Positions 16,733 through 25,055 of a stretch of DNA of 64,000 nucleotides are shown piece after piece; the stretch's first letter is position 1, and each line of letters starts with the position of its first letter. A program made the position numbers and the translations under genes. The notes beneath the pieces were generated by a model. The model ran no database searches. It had not been told where the DNA came from and saw only the letters and a program-made list of their open reading frames with translations. The stretch is from NCBI RefSeq assembly GCF_014197145.1, contig NZ_JACIEZ010000008.1:62001-126000 (forward strand). The letters are read 5' to 3'. The DNA is from Gellertiella hungarica (GTDB lineage: Bacteria; Pseudomonadota; Alphaproteobacteria; Rhizobiales; Rhizobiaceae).

Positions 16733-17124
16733 ACAACCTCCCTGGCATCCTTGCGGAAATCGCGGACATAGCCGGACTGGAGGCGGCTTATGAGGTCGCC
16801 CGCAGCCATGGCGGCACACGTGTATCGATCCCTCCCCGCGCTACGGAGGATCACTGGTTGACCAAGCTGCTCGGTTTCGAGACGGCCGACCGGATATGCC
16901 AGGGCCTGTCCACCCTCGACCCTGATGGCCGCTTGAGAGGCGTCCAGAACGAGATCATCCCGCGCGGGCCGGCCGCCGTATTGACAGCCGCGCGCCGCCG
17001 CGCTCATGCTGCTCTCCAGGAAGGCAAAAGCGCGCGCGAGGCAGCACGCATTGCAGGCTTGCATGAGCGTACGATTTGGCGCATGAAAGCCAAGGAAGAC
17101 GACGAGCAAGGCAGTCTCTTCTGA
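16729..17124 (+). CDS. mor: Mor/C-type transcription activator
   Basis: A 131-residue activator of the Mor/C family. The N-terminal dimerisation region has the family's LAEIADIAGLEAAYEVARSHGGTRVSIP pattern, and the C-terminus holds a helix-turn-helix (GKSAREAARIAGLHERTIWRMK). In Mu, Mor turns on middle and C turns on late promoters by binding upstream of weak promoters. Only one member is present here. It is the last early/middle gene, and the first copy of a repeated palindrome begins four bases after its stop, so it is the probable activator of all three late units. Confidence 0.85.
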   Translation: MNNLPGILAEIADIAGLEAAYEVARSHGGTRVSIPPRATEDHWLTKLLGFETADRICQGLSTLDPDGRLRGVQNEIIPRGPAAVLTAARRRAHAALQEGKSAREAARIAGLHERTIWRMKAKEDDEQGSLF

Positions 17125-17127
17125 ACA

Positions 17128-17174
17128 GGCTGACACCTGTCAGCCCCTCAAAATACTCCCCCGTAGCATAGTTG
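17128..17174 (+). promoter_or_regulatory. Late promoter 1 with activator-type palindrome
   Basis: The palindrome GGCTGACA-CC-TGTCAGCC (17128-17145) is followed, 26 bases after its GCCC edge, by TTGC (17172-17175), with CATAGT as a possible -10. The same palindrome and TTGC spacing recur at 25003 and 37862. It precedes the lysis and head-start genes. Confidence 0.75.
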
Positions 17175-17220
17175 CTCCTGTCGCCGGCCTTCCGGCGTTT
17201 GGCATGTCGGGGAGCCTTCC

Positions 17221-18180
17221 ATGCAGAGATCGGTCAGCCCGTTGGGGCGGAAATTTCTCTACGCCCATGAGGGCGTGGTGACGAAAGCCTACCGTTGCCC
17301 GGCCGGGGAATGGACCATCGGAGCCGGCCTGACGTCGAAGTCCGGCGTGGTGAAGGTCACGCCGGGGATGATTATCACCGAGGCGGAAAACGATCGTCTC
17401 GTCGATCTCGCCCTTTCGAAGAACTATGTGCCGCGTGTGCTCGCAGCGCTCGGATCCGAGTGCAGCCAGCAGGCTCTCGATGCGGGCGCATCCTTCGACT
17501 ACAACACCGGAGCAATCCACAAGGCCTCCTGGGTCAAGGCGTTTCTCGGCAAGGACTTTGTGCAGACCCATGCCCGCCTTCTGCTGTGGACGAAGGGCGG
17601 CGGCAAGGTATTGCCAGGCCTCAAGCGCCGTCGCGAGGCAGAGTATGATCTGCTCGTCCACGGCGATTATGCGCTGGCCGCACCTCCGCCTGCCATCCCG
17701 CCACGAGGCGGCGCACAGATCCTTGTTCGGCTCTCTGCTGCGGAGATCGAAAACATCAAGGAAGGGCTGAAGTCTCTCGGTTTCGACGCCACGGCGCCAC
17801 GCGGTTGTATCGGCCTGCACGCGGTTCTGAAGTACCAGGAGAGCCGTGATCTGCTCGTCGACGGGAAGGTTGGCATTGCCACTTTGTCGAGCCTTCAGCG
17901 CGACCTCGACGCGCGCTTGAAGGGCAAGCGCGCCGGGCTGGGTGCCGCAGCTGGCACGAGTGTTGTTGCCGGCGACCAGGTAACGAACGTGGTTACCAAC
18001 CCGCTTCCGGCCGACCCCTCCGCTTTGCTTCCCAACCAGGTCGCTACGCTCGTTGGCGTCGGCATTATTGCTGCCGCCGCCCTCTATCTTGTCATCCAGG
18101 CCGTTCGCTATCGCGACGTCATCGCCTCGTCGATCGACGGCATGGCGCCGCGTCTTGCGGCCCTCCTTCGGAGTTTCTGA
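17221..18180 (+). CDS. Phage lysozyme with peptidoglycan-binding domain and C-terminal membrane helix
   Basis: A 319-residue endolysin that would cleave peptidoglycan at lysis. Residues 1-150 are a GH24 lysozyme domain (catalytic Glu in HEG, then AYRCPAGEWTIGAGLT; Cys stands at the usual Asp position, as in some other phage lysozymes). Residues about 160-235 resemble a peptidoglycan-binding domain (EIENIKEGLKSLGF..., then VDGKVGIATLSSLQ). Residues about 278-300 are a membrane helix (VATLVGVGIIAAAALYLVIQ), followed by a short tail. The C-terminal anchor is unusual for an endolysin. It is the first gene after late promoter 1. Confidence 0.88.
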   Translation: MQRSVSPLGRKFLYAHEGVVTKAYRCPAGEWTIGAGLTSKSGVVKVTPGMIITEAENDRLVDLALSKNYVPRVLAALGSECSQQALDAGASFDYNTGAIHKASWVKAFLGKDFVQTHARLLLWTKGGGKVLPGLKRRREAEYDLLVHGDYALAAPPPAIPPRGGAQILVRLSAAEIENIKEGLKSLGFDATAPRGCIGLHAVLKYQESRDLLVDGKVGIATLSSLQRDLDARLKGKRAGLGAAAGTSVVAGDQVTNVVTNPLPADPSALLPNQVATLVGVGIIAAAALYLVIQAVRYRDVIASSIDGMAPRLAALLRSF

Positions 18181-18181
18181 T

Positions 18182-18718
18182 ATGGCGCCCATCATTTCCC
18201 TCATCGTCGCAGCTGCTGCCAAGGTCGGGGCACCTGTCGTCAAGTCCATTCTGGAAAAGCACGTCGGCGGAATTCCCGGCAGCCTCGCGGGCGCAGTAAT
18301 CGATCAGGTGGCAGAGCACGCTGGCGTGGAGCCTGATCAGCTGGCGACCGCAGAACCGGCCGTCATCGAAGCGGCCGTGAAAGAGGTTGAGGCGGCCGGG
18401 CCCGAAGTCATCGCTCTCTATCGCGCCGGTCTTGAGGCCCAGTTCAAGCTGCTGGAAACCGAGAATGCCGAAGGCTTCTGGCAGAGTGCCTGGCGCTGGG
18501 GCTGGATGTATCTGCTCGCCATTCTTTGGGTCTGCGCCTTCGTTCTGTTCCCGGCGCTCAAAATCTTCGAGGTTCGCATCGATCCCATCGATACCGCCAC
18601 CCTCATGACGCTCACCGGCTGGTTCATCAGCCTCTACATGGGCGGCCACACGGTCAAGGAAATCGGCAGGCAGGCTGTCGAGGCTGTGAAGACGTGGCGG
18701 GGCTCGAATGTACAGTGA
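18182..18718 (+). CDS. Holin-like protein (GTA-type 3TM family)
   Basis: A 178-residue protein next to the endolysin. It has an Ala-rich helical N-terminal half and two strong membrane helices (WMYLLAILWVCAFVLFPALKIF and TLMTLTGWFISLYMGGHTVKEI), matching the architecture of the 3TM holin family first described in gene transfer agents. It would permeabilise the inner membrane. The start at 18182 follows the endolysin stop directly. Confidence 0.75.
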   Translation: MAPIISLIVAAAAKVGAPVVKSILEKHVGGIPGSLAGAVIDQVAEHAGVEPDQLATAEPAVIEAAVKEVEAAGPEVIALYRAGLEAQFKLLETENAEGFWQSAWRWGWMYLLAILWVCAFVLFPALKIFEVRIDPIDTATLMTLTGWFISLYMGGHTVKEIGRQAVEAVKTWRGSNVQ

Positions 18719-18920
18719 CTTCGATCGCGAGGTCGGCGAGATGCGCGTCGAGAAAGAGCGTGAGGCCAAGGTCGCAGAAGCCAGCATGGCGGTTGCAAGG
18801 CGCGGCCGGTTCATTTGCGAATGCGGTGGATCGATAAGCGATCTGCGCCGGGAAAAGTTCGGCGCGGTGCGTTGCCTCGAATGCCAGCAGGAATATGAGC
18901 GCGAGCAGGTGATGAAGTGA
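18708..18920 (+). CDS. Small Cys4 zinc-finger protein (TraR/DksA-like)
   Basis: A 70-residue protein with a charged helical N-terminus and a C-terminal metal site of the form CxC...CxxC (FICECGG, then RCLECQQEY). It resembles the TraR/DksA zinc fingers found in Mu-type late regions, which modulate RNA polymerase, but lacks a full match. It overlaps the holin gene by 11 bases. Confidence 0.65.
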   Translation: MYSDFDREVGEMRVEKEREAKVAEASMAVARRGRFICECGGSISDLRREKFGAVRCLECQQEYEREQVMK

Positions 18921-19249
18921 TGGACCCGCAATTCTTCAAGGACTGGGGCGGCATCATCGCCACCTTCATTTCCATCGGCAGCGTTATCTACGCCTGGCTC
19001 ACTGCCGGATCCCGCGCCAATACCGAGGCGCTTGGAAAGCTGACCGGACGCATCGACGAGATGGAGGCCGGACTGTTGGAAATGAAGGCAGAGATCAAGC
19101 ACCTGCCTGACGAAAAGGCGCTGACGCAGCTCAAGCTGGAGCTCGCTGAAATGCGGGGCGTGTTCGGCCGGATGGAGGAGAACATCTCCAGCATGTCCCG
19201 CACGGTGCATCGCGTCGAGGAATATCTGCTTAAAAAGGGGACCAACTGA
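18920..19249 (+). CDS. DUF2730 family protein (Mu gp25-like)
   Basis: A 109-residue protein with an N-terminal membrane helix (WGGIIATFISIGSVIYAWLTAG) followed by a long coiled coil with heptads (LTGRIDEMEAGLLEMKAEI...). It has the position and form of Mu gp25. A membrane anchor plus periplasmic coiled coil would also suit a spanin-like role, but this is not established. ATG at 18920 is preferred to an overlapping GTG three bases earlier. Confidence 0.8.
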   Translation: MDPQFFKDWGGIIATFISIGSVIYAWLTAGSRANTEALGKLTGRIDEMEAGLLEMKAEIKHLPDEKALTQLKLELAEMRGVFGRMEENISSMSRTVHRVEEYLLKKGTN

Positions 19250-19545
19250 TGAGCTTCGATGTCTTTCTGACCGAGGATGCGCGGCTGGTGATCCTGAAGG
19301 CGCTGGCGCAGGAATCGAACAACACGCTCAACGAGTCGATCCTCACAAAGGTGCTGGAGACGTTCGGTCACACCCGCTCCCGTGAGTGGGTGCGAACGCA
19401 GCTGCTGAAGCTTCAGGAACTGGGGGCCGTGCGGACGGTCGAGGCCGGGACCGTTGTCATCGCCTCGCTGACCCAGGCAGGCCTTGATCATGTCGAGCGC
19501 CGGTCGATCATCGCAGGTATTGCGCGTCCGAGCATTGGAGCCTGA
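19249..19545 (+). CDS. Mu gp26-like protein (VpaChn25_0724 family)
   Basis: A 98-residue protein with a winged-helix-like pattern (DARLVILKALAQESNNTLNESILTKVLE, then WVRTQLLKLQELGAVRTVE). It lies between the gp25-like and gp27-like genes exactly as in Mu-type phages. It starts within the previous stop. The function is not known. Confidence 0.8.
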   Translation: MSFDVFLTEDARLVILKALAQESNNTLNESILTKVLETFGHTRSREWVRTQLLKLQELGAVRTVEAGTVVIASLTQAGLDHVERRSIIAGIARPSIGA

Positions 19546-19547
19546 CG

Positions 19548-20123
19548 ATGGGGCGCGGCAGGCTGAACCATATCGAGTTGCTTCCAGAGGAATGTGGCCC
19601 GATCGTCGCCTGGGCGGCCGACGCTCTGCAGGATCGCAATCGCACTCAGACTGAGATCTACGCGGAGTTTGTCGAGAAGCTTCAGGCGCTCGATAAGGAG
19701 TACCGCGGTGAACTCGAGATCCGGATCCCGAGCTTCACGGCGTTCAACCGGTATTCGATCAAGCTCGCGACGATGACGCGCAGGCTGGATGAAACGCGGG
19801 AAATTGCCACAGCGATTGCAGGTAAGTTCGATCCCCAGGCATCAGACAATCTCACCCTGATCGCAGCAGAGGCTATCAAGAGCCTGGTCTTCGAAATGAT
19901 GACCAATCCGCAGGGGATAGACCCGAAGGGCGCAATGGCGCTGGCCCAGGCATTAAGGTCGGCTACCCAGGCGCAAACCGTTTCGAATGACCGCCGGAAG
20001 AAAATCGAGGCCGAGTTCAAGGCTCAGGCAGAAGAGGCAGTCTCAAAGGTTGCCAAGACCAAGGGGCTGACCGCTGAAACCGCTCAGGAAATCCTCGGGC
20101 AGATCCTCGGGGTTAAGACATGA
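19548..20123 (+). CDS. DUF3486 protein, Mu gp27-like (small terminase candidate)
   Basis: A 191-residue protein with an N-terminal helix-turn-helix-like part (MGRGRLNHIELLPEECGPIV..., then NRTQTEIYAEFVEKL) and long helices, matching DUF3486. It directly precedes the large terminase, with a four-base overlap, so it probably recognises the phage end to start packaging. Confidence 0.85.
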   Translation: MGRGRLNHIELLPEECGPIVAWAADALQDRNRTQTEIYAEFVEKLQALDKEYRGELEIRIPSFTAFNRYSIKLATMTRRLDETREIATAIAGKFDPQASDNLTLIAAEAIKSLVFEMMTNPQGIDPKGAMALAQALRSATQAQTVSNDRRKKIEAEFKAQAEEAVSKVAKTKGLTAETAQEILGQILGVKT

Positions 20124-21754
20124 CCGCACCTATTTCCGAGGCACAGTGGGCGGAGGCCCGGCGAACCGCCACAGAGGTTCTGCCGGGCCTTGTCGCTCAG
20201 GTTGGATTGCCCAAAGCGCTCATATCCTACCAGGCACGCACGTTGGCGCTGCTGGAAGACAGCGCCTGTCGTGTGCTCTTCATCGAGAAGAGCCGACGCA
20301 TCGGCCTGACCTTCGGTTTTGCATCCTACGCTGCACTTCGCGCCGGCCGGGCCAAATCGGCAGGCGGCATGGATGTGATGTACATCTCCTATTCCCAGGA
20401 GATGACGCGCGAGTTCATCGACGCCTGCGCTATGTGGGCAAGAGCCTTCTCGAATGCGGCGCTCGCCGTGGACGAGTTTCTCTTTGATGACAGCGACAAG
20501 GACGGCGATCGCTCCATCCAGGCGTTCCGCATCCGCTTCGCCTCGGGCTTCGAGATCCTGGCACTTTCCTCTGCGCCGCGCACCCTGCGCGGCAAGCAAG
20601 GCGTGGTCATGATTGACGAAGCGGCTTTCGTCGACAGCTTGCCGGAGCTGCTGAAGGCAGCGCTCGCCTTCCTGATGTGGGGTGGCCAGGTGGTTGTCTG
20701 TTCGACCCACAATGGCACCGAGAACGAGTTCAACAAGCAGATCCAGGATATCCTGGCCGGCCGGAAGCCCTACCACCATCTCAGGATCGACTTCGACCAG
20801 GCGCTCAAGGAAGGCCTCTACGAGAGGATCTGTCTCGTCAACGGGGTGAAGTGGACACCGGAAGGTGAAGCCAAGTGGCGTCAGGAGATCATCGACTTCT
20901 ACGCCGACGGCGCGTCGGAAGAGCTCTTCTGCATTCCGACAGCAGGAACGGGAGCCTGGTTGCCCGCACCGCTGATCGAAGCGCGCATGACGCTGACGAA
21001 CCCGGTCATCCGTCTGGAGCTGCCGCCGAACTTCCTGCACCTGTCCCGTCTGGAGCGCGCAGTTCTGATGGCAGACGCGCTCGCGCAGTTGAAAGCGGCA
21101 CTCGCCGGACTCGATAAGCAGCGCCGGCATGCCTTTGGCTTCGACTTCGCCCGCGTTGCCGACCTTTCAGTCGCCACGCTGCTCTCGATAGACCGGATGC
21201 TGAAGCGGGAGGAAGCGCTGACAATCGAGATGCGCAACGTTCCTGGCGACGAACAGAAGTTGATCGTGCGCACGATCCTTGAACAGGCCCCGCGTCTGGT
21301 TGGCGCGGCCTTCGACGCGACGGGTATGGGATGGACCGTGGCGGAAGACATGGGGCGCATCTTCGGCTTCCGGACGGATGAGAATGATGGGGGTCTTGTG
21401 GCTCCCGTGAAATTCTCGACCGACTGGTACCGCTTCAACATGCCGCCTCTGAAAGCCGCTTTCGAAGACGACGCGATTGCCCTCATCAAAGATGACGACC
21501 ACCTGGCCGATGTTCGTCTCGTGCGAGACATCAACGGTGTGCCCAAGGTGCCCGAGGTGCGCACCGGCGAAACTTCGAAGAAGCGGCACGGGGACTTCGC
21601 GATCGCACTTGCGCTCGCTCATTGGGCCAGCCGTCAGCAGTGGTTTCAGTACGAGTACACGTCGATACGCGATCTCCAGCAACAGATGCACGGCCACAAC
21701 GGGGGCCCTGCCCTGGACGACGACGACACAGATATCGGGAGACGGCATTGGTAG
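20120..21754 (+). CDS. Terminase large subunit, Mu gp28-like
   Basis: A 544-residue packaging motor. The ATPase half (residues 40-250) has IEKSRRIGLTFG as the Walker A region and VVMIDEAAFVD as Walker B. The nuclease half (residues about 330-520) has the RNase H-type segment FGFDFARVADLSV. It drives headful packaging of phage DNA with attached host DNA. Length is as expected for Mu gp28. Confidence 0.93.
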   Translation: MTAPISEAQWAEARRTATEVLPGLVAQVGLPKALISYQARTLALLEDSACRVLFIEKSRRIGLTFGFASYAALRAGRAKSAGGMDVMYISYSQEMTREFIDACAMWARAFSNAALAVDEFLFDDSDKDGDRSIQAFRIRFASGFEILALSSAPRTLRGKQGVVMIDEAAFVDSLPELLKAALAFLMWGGQVVVCSTHNGTENEFNKQIQDILAGRKPYHHLRIDFDQALKEGLYERICLVNGVKWTPEGEAKWRQEIIDFYADGASEELFCIPTAGTGAWLPAPLIEARMTLTNPVIRLELPPNFLHLSRLERAVLMADALAQLKAALAGLDKQRRHAFGFDFARVADLSVATLLSIDRMLKREEALTIEMRNVPGDEQKLIVRTILEQAPRLVGAAFDATGMGWTVAEDMGRIFGFRTDENDGGLVAPVKFSTDWYRFNMPPLKAAFEDDAIALIKDDDHLADVRLVRDINGVPKVPEVRTGETSKKRHGDFAIALALAHWASRQQWFQYEYTSIRDLQQQMHGHNGGPALDDDDTDIGRRHW

Positions 21755-23412
21755 AGCGGACATCATCCATCCTGGGGCCAGACGGCAAACCCATCGTGAT
21801 CCATGCGCTGTCGCAAGAGGTCGCAACACCAACGATTGCCGGTGTCAGGCGTACGCACGAGGATCGTGTGGCCTCGGGCCTTACACCGGAGCGGCTCGGC
21901 TCGATCCTGCGCGAAGCTGCCATTGGAAACGCGCGCGCCTATCTGACGCTGGCGGAGGAGATGGAGGAGCGATATCTGCACTACGCGTCCCAGCTCCAGA
22001 CACGCCGTCTTGCCATCGAGAGTGTCGATTTCACGGTGGAGTCGCAGGGTGTCCCGTCCACGATCGTCGATGCTGTGACGGAACTGGTCCACGATGACGG
22101 ATTTAAGGAAGCGCGGGGCCATCTTCCGGACGGCATTTCGAAAGGCTACGCCGTCGTCGAGATGATGTGGGAGTACGAGCGCAAGCGTCTTCGCCCTGTT
22201 GCCTATTTCGATCGAGATCCCCGCTTCTTCCAGCTGGACCAGCTGAGGCTCACCCAACTTCGTCTGGCGGTGGATGGCTCTGTCGAGGGTGAAGAGCTGC
22301 CTCAGGCGAAGTTCCTGCGGCACATGCCGCGAACCAAACTGGGCCTTCCGTTGCGAAGGGGTATGGCCCGGCCGGCAGCTTGGGGGTATCTCATCCAGCA
22401 GTTTACCCTGCAGGACTGGGCGGCATTCTCCGAGGTCTATGGCATGCCGCTGAGAGTTGGCAAGTACAATGCCAGCGCCAGCCCTGCCGACAAACGGACC
22501 CTCCTTAAGGCGGTAGCCTCGATCGCCAATGATGCGGCCGCGATCATTCCTCAAGGGATGGACATCGAGTTTCACGAGATAAACGGCACCAACGGCGCTG
22601 CCGTGTTCTCTGGGCTGCTCGACTATATCGACAAGCAGATTTCGAAGCTGATCGTCGGCCAGACCATGACCAGCGACGACGGCTCCTCGCTGGGCCAGGC
22701 GAAAATCCATAACGAGGTGCGCCTCGACATTCTGAGGGCTGACTGCAAGCAACTGGCCGCCACGATCAATCGCGACCTGATCAAGCCCTTCGTCGACATG
22801 AACTTCGGCGTCCAGGACCGCTACCCGCTGATCGAGCTGCCGGTTCCAGATCCTGAAGACGTCAAGGCCCTTTCTGAAAGCCTCGGCGTCCTCGTGCCTC
22901 TCGGCCTGCGGGTAAAGCAGTCAGAGGTTCGCGAGAAGCTCGGCCTGTCAGACCCGGCGAGCGACGACGAGCTTCTCGCCTCCCCTTCCGCTCCGGCTGA
23001 ACTTCCGGGAGCCGGGGCAAACCGCTCGGGCAAGGAGACAGGAAGCGAGGCAGCACAGACGCCGGAGAACGAGGCTGAAGACGTGAAGTCAAAGGTTGCT
23101 GCGCTCTCGGCAATTGTCTCCGATCACAAGCGAGCCTGCCGTTGCGGCGCCTGCACGTCGCTGCTGGCGGCCGAGGCGGGCGAGCCGGCAGCGTTGGATC
23201 AGCTCGACGCACTTTTTGCCAGCGCCATGGACGACTGGGAGGCTATGGCTGATCCAATCGTCGCGCCGATCGCCGAAATATTCGAGAAGGCCCAAAGTTT
23301 CGAAGAAGCCACAATGATGCTTCAAAGCCGCTTTCCCGATGCTTCAAGTTTGGCCGATAGGCTTGGGCGGCTCACTGCAATTGCCCGTGGCGTCGGCGAC
23401 ATCGTGGACTGA
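21748..23412 (+). CDS. Portal protein, Mu gp29-like (DUF935)
   Basis: A 554-residue portal of the DUF935 family. Recognisable parts are SILGPDGKPI at the N-terminus, DGISKGYAVVEMMWEYERKRLRP and the core AWGYLIQQFTLQDWAAFSEVYGMPLRVGKY, then DYIDKQISKLIVGQTMTSDD. The start is taken as TTG at 21748, eight bases after GGGAG and overlapping the terminase stop; the frame is open upstream but antisense in character. A disordered Glu- and Pro-rich stretch precedes a C-terminal CRCGACTSLL motif. Confidence 0.92.
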   Translation: MVERTSSILGPDGKPIVIHALSQEVATPTIAGVRRTHEDRVASGLTPERLGSILREAAIGNARAYLTLAEEMEERYLHYASQLQTRRLAIESVDFTVESQGVPSTIVDAVTELVHDDGFKEARGHLPDGISKGYAVVEMMWEYERKRLRPVAYFDRDPRFFQLDQLRLTQLRLAVDGSVEGEELPQAKFLRHMPRTKLGLPLRRGMARPAAWGYLIQQFTLQDWAAFSEVYGMPLRVGKYNASASPADKRTLLKAVASIANDAAAIIPQGMDIEFHEINGTNGAAVFSGLLDYIDKQISKLIVGQTMTSDDGSSLGQAKIHNEVRLDILRADCKQLAATINRDLIKPFVDMNFGVQDRYPLIELPVPDPEDVKALSESLGVLVPLGLRVKQSEVREKLGLSDPASDDELLASPSAPAELPGAGANRSGKETGSEAAQTPENEAEDVKSKVAALSAIVSDHKRACRCGACTSLLAAEAGEPAALDQLDALFASAMDDWEAMADPIVAPIAEIFEKAQSFEEATMMLQSRFPDASSLADRLGRLTAIARGVGDIVD

Positions 23413-23414
23413 CG

Positions 23415-24662
23415 ATGGCACAGATACGCAAACCTTTCGCCGTTCCCGCCGAGGTCACGCGCTACTTCGACGGCAAGACGGTGACACCCGCGTTCTCGTG
23501 GCTCGATGTCTGGGCAGAGGAGCACGCCTATAAGTTCACGGTCGCCAAGGCTGTCGAGCTCGACGTGCTGAACGCTTTTCGCGGTACCATCTCCCAGGCC
23601 ATTGCCGAAGGCCGTGGCTTCGAGAGCTGGAAACCGCTTATCCAATCCGAGCTGACCAAGCTCGGCTGGTGGGGTCCGCGAATGGTGGCGGATCCATCGG
23701 GTGAGCAGCCCGACCGGATGGTGAACTTCGCGAGCGATCGGCGGCTCAAGACCACGTTCTGGGCAAACATGAACTCGGCGCGGTCCGCCGGCCAGTGGGA
23801 GCGGGCGCAACGATCAAAGCGGGTACTCCCGTACGTCCTCTACGTCAGAACGACATCAGGAGATCCGCGCCCTGAGCATCTCCAGTGGGTCGGCTTGATC
23901 CTGCCGCTCGACGATCCGTTCTGGTCGACACATTGGCCGCCCAACGGCTGGCAGTGCAAATGCCAGGTGCGGATGATCTCAGCTGCGGAACGCGAGAGGC
24001 TGATGGGAACCGAGCGGGTTCTCGGCCGGGACCCGAACGGGGAAGAGATCAAGATCCGCTACACGGATCAGGTCCCGGATCTCGGTCCCGATATCGAGTT
24101 TCGGAACCGGCGCACTGGTGAAGTCCAGAGTGTTCCTCAGGGCATCGATCCCGGCTGGCATACAAATCCGGGTCTTGCGAGGACGTCCACTCTCATCCGC
24201 AATCTCGAAACCAGGCTCGAAGTAGCCGCGCCAATGGATGCAACGCGCGTGCTGAAGGAGCTCTGGAGCGATCCCTACCTCCGGCTTGCCCCCCGGCTTC
24301 CCAGCAAGTCGTGGCTTCCTGCGGGCCACAGCGAGAACTTGGCAAAAGAACTGGGCGCGGTGTCACCGGTGATCTCGGTCACGAGCGAGACGGTCGCGGA
24401 ACGGATCACCAGGCACAAGCTCGACATGGAGGATTTCTCAATCCTTCCTGATGTCCTTGCTGAAGGGCTGATCGCGGCAGATCCGAAAGGATCAGACGTC
24501 GTCCGGGCCATCATTGCCAGGATTGGCAAGACCTGGTGGCGGGCCTTTGTGACGGTTTCGAAGAATGGGTACCTTCGTGCCACGTCACTGCATCAGAAGG
24601 ACGAGAAGGAATTGCGCCGGCAGATGGAGCGGGCGGGTATCAAATGGCCGTTTGGGGAATGA
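23415..24662 (+). CDS. F: Head morphogenesis protein gpF-like, with extra C-terminal domain
   Basis: A 415-residue minor head protein of the Mu F/SPP1 gp7 family. The family core is visible at residues 110-190 (FWANMNSARSAGQWERAQRS, then HWPPNGWQCKCQVRMIS). Residues about 320-415 form a separate domain (VAERITRHKLDMEDFSILPDVL..., then GYLRATSLHQKDEKELRRQ) that resembles the Barnase/EndoU/RelE-type nuclease domains often fused to gpF homologues. It starts two bases after the portal stop. Confidence 0.88.
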   Translation: MAQIRKPFAVPAEVTRYFDGKTVTPAFSWLDVWAEEHAYKFTVAKAVELDVLNAFRGTISQAIAEGRGFESWKPLIQSELTKLGWWGPRMVADPSGEQPDRMVNFASDRRLKTTFWANMNSARSAGQWERAQRSKRVLPYVLYVRTTSGDPRPEHLQWVGLILPLDDPFWSTHWPPNGWQCKCQVRMISAAERERLMGTERVLGRDPNGEEIKIRYTDQVPDLGPDIEFRNRRTGEVQSVPQGIDPGWHTNPGLARTSTLIRNLETRLEVAAPMDATRVLKELWSDPYLRLAPRLPSKSWLPAGHSENLAKELGAVSPVISVTSETVAERITRHKLDMEDFSILPDVLAEGLIAADPKGSDVVRAIIARIGKTWWRAFVTVSKNGYLRATSLHQKDEKELRRQMERAGIKWPFGE

Positions 24663-24747
24663 AGCGTGGCAGGGAGGGACCGCATCCGGGCCTTTACCCG
24701 GCTCCCCCTGTGGGCATCGAGGCCAACGGACTTCGCTGCCACGCTTC
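24661..24747. ncRNA. Candidate structured RNA element after gpF
   Basis: A perfect 12-bp pairing, GAAGCGTGGCAG (24661-24672) with CTGCCACGCTTC (24736-24747), encloses 63 bases. Inside is a further stem (CCGGG 24686-24690 with CCCGG 24697-24701), itself flanked by a GGAG/CTCC pair. The outer stem begins inside the gpF stop codon. No T-tract follows. It could be an mRNA-end stabiliser, a processed small RNA or a Rho-resistant terminator. Confidence 0.45.
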
Positions 24748-25002
24748 CCATAATGTAGCGCAGGCACCGTCGATCTTCAACATCCGCTGGCACACAGCAT
24801 CCGTTCCAGGGCAGCCGAAAAATAGGGCCGTAGAAGGGCATCGTCCTTTCATGTGGAAGACGACACGCCCCAGATGCCGAAAACCTCTCCACGGGCTTTG
24901 AAACCGCCTCGAAATCGATCTTGCTCTTGATCGGTTCGTGTGATCGGGTTTACATGCGCGTACGAGAGGCGCGCATCGGGTCCTGAGCCCTTGAGCTCGT
25001 CA
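24748..25002. other. Intergenic stretch without recognised gene
   Basis: About 255 bp between the structured element and late promoter 2. Open frames here on either strand lack ribosome sites and protein-like composition. I see no further repeat or hairpin of note. Confidence 0.5.
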
Positions 25003-25051
25003 GGGCTGACACCTGTCAGCCCTCGCCTCGGCCGAAGTGGTGGCAGGTTGC
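25003..25051 (+). promoter_or_regulatory. Late promoter 2 with activator-type palindrome
   Basis: GGGCTGACACCTGTCAGCCC (25003-25022) is a perfect palindrome with a 2-bp centre. TTGC at 25048-25051 lies at the same distance as in the other two copies. The protease gene starts five bases later, at 25056, so the actual start site or leader must be very short, or the transcript begins just inside the gene. Confidence 0.7.
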
Positions 25052-25055
25052 CGCC

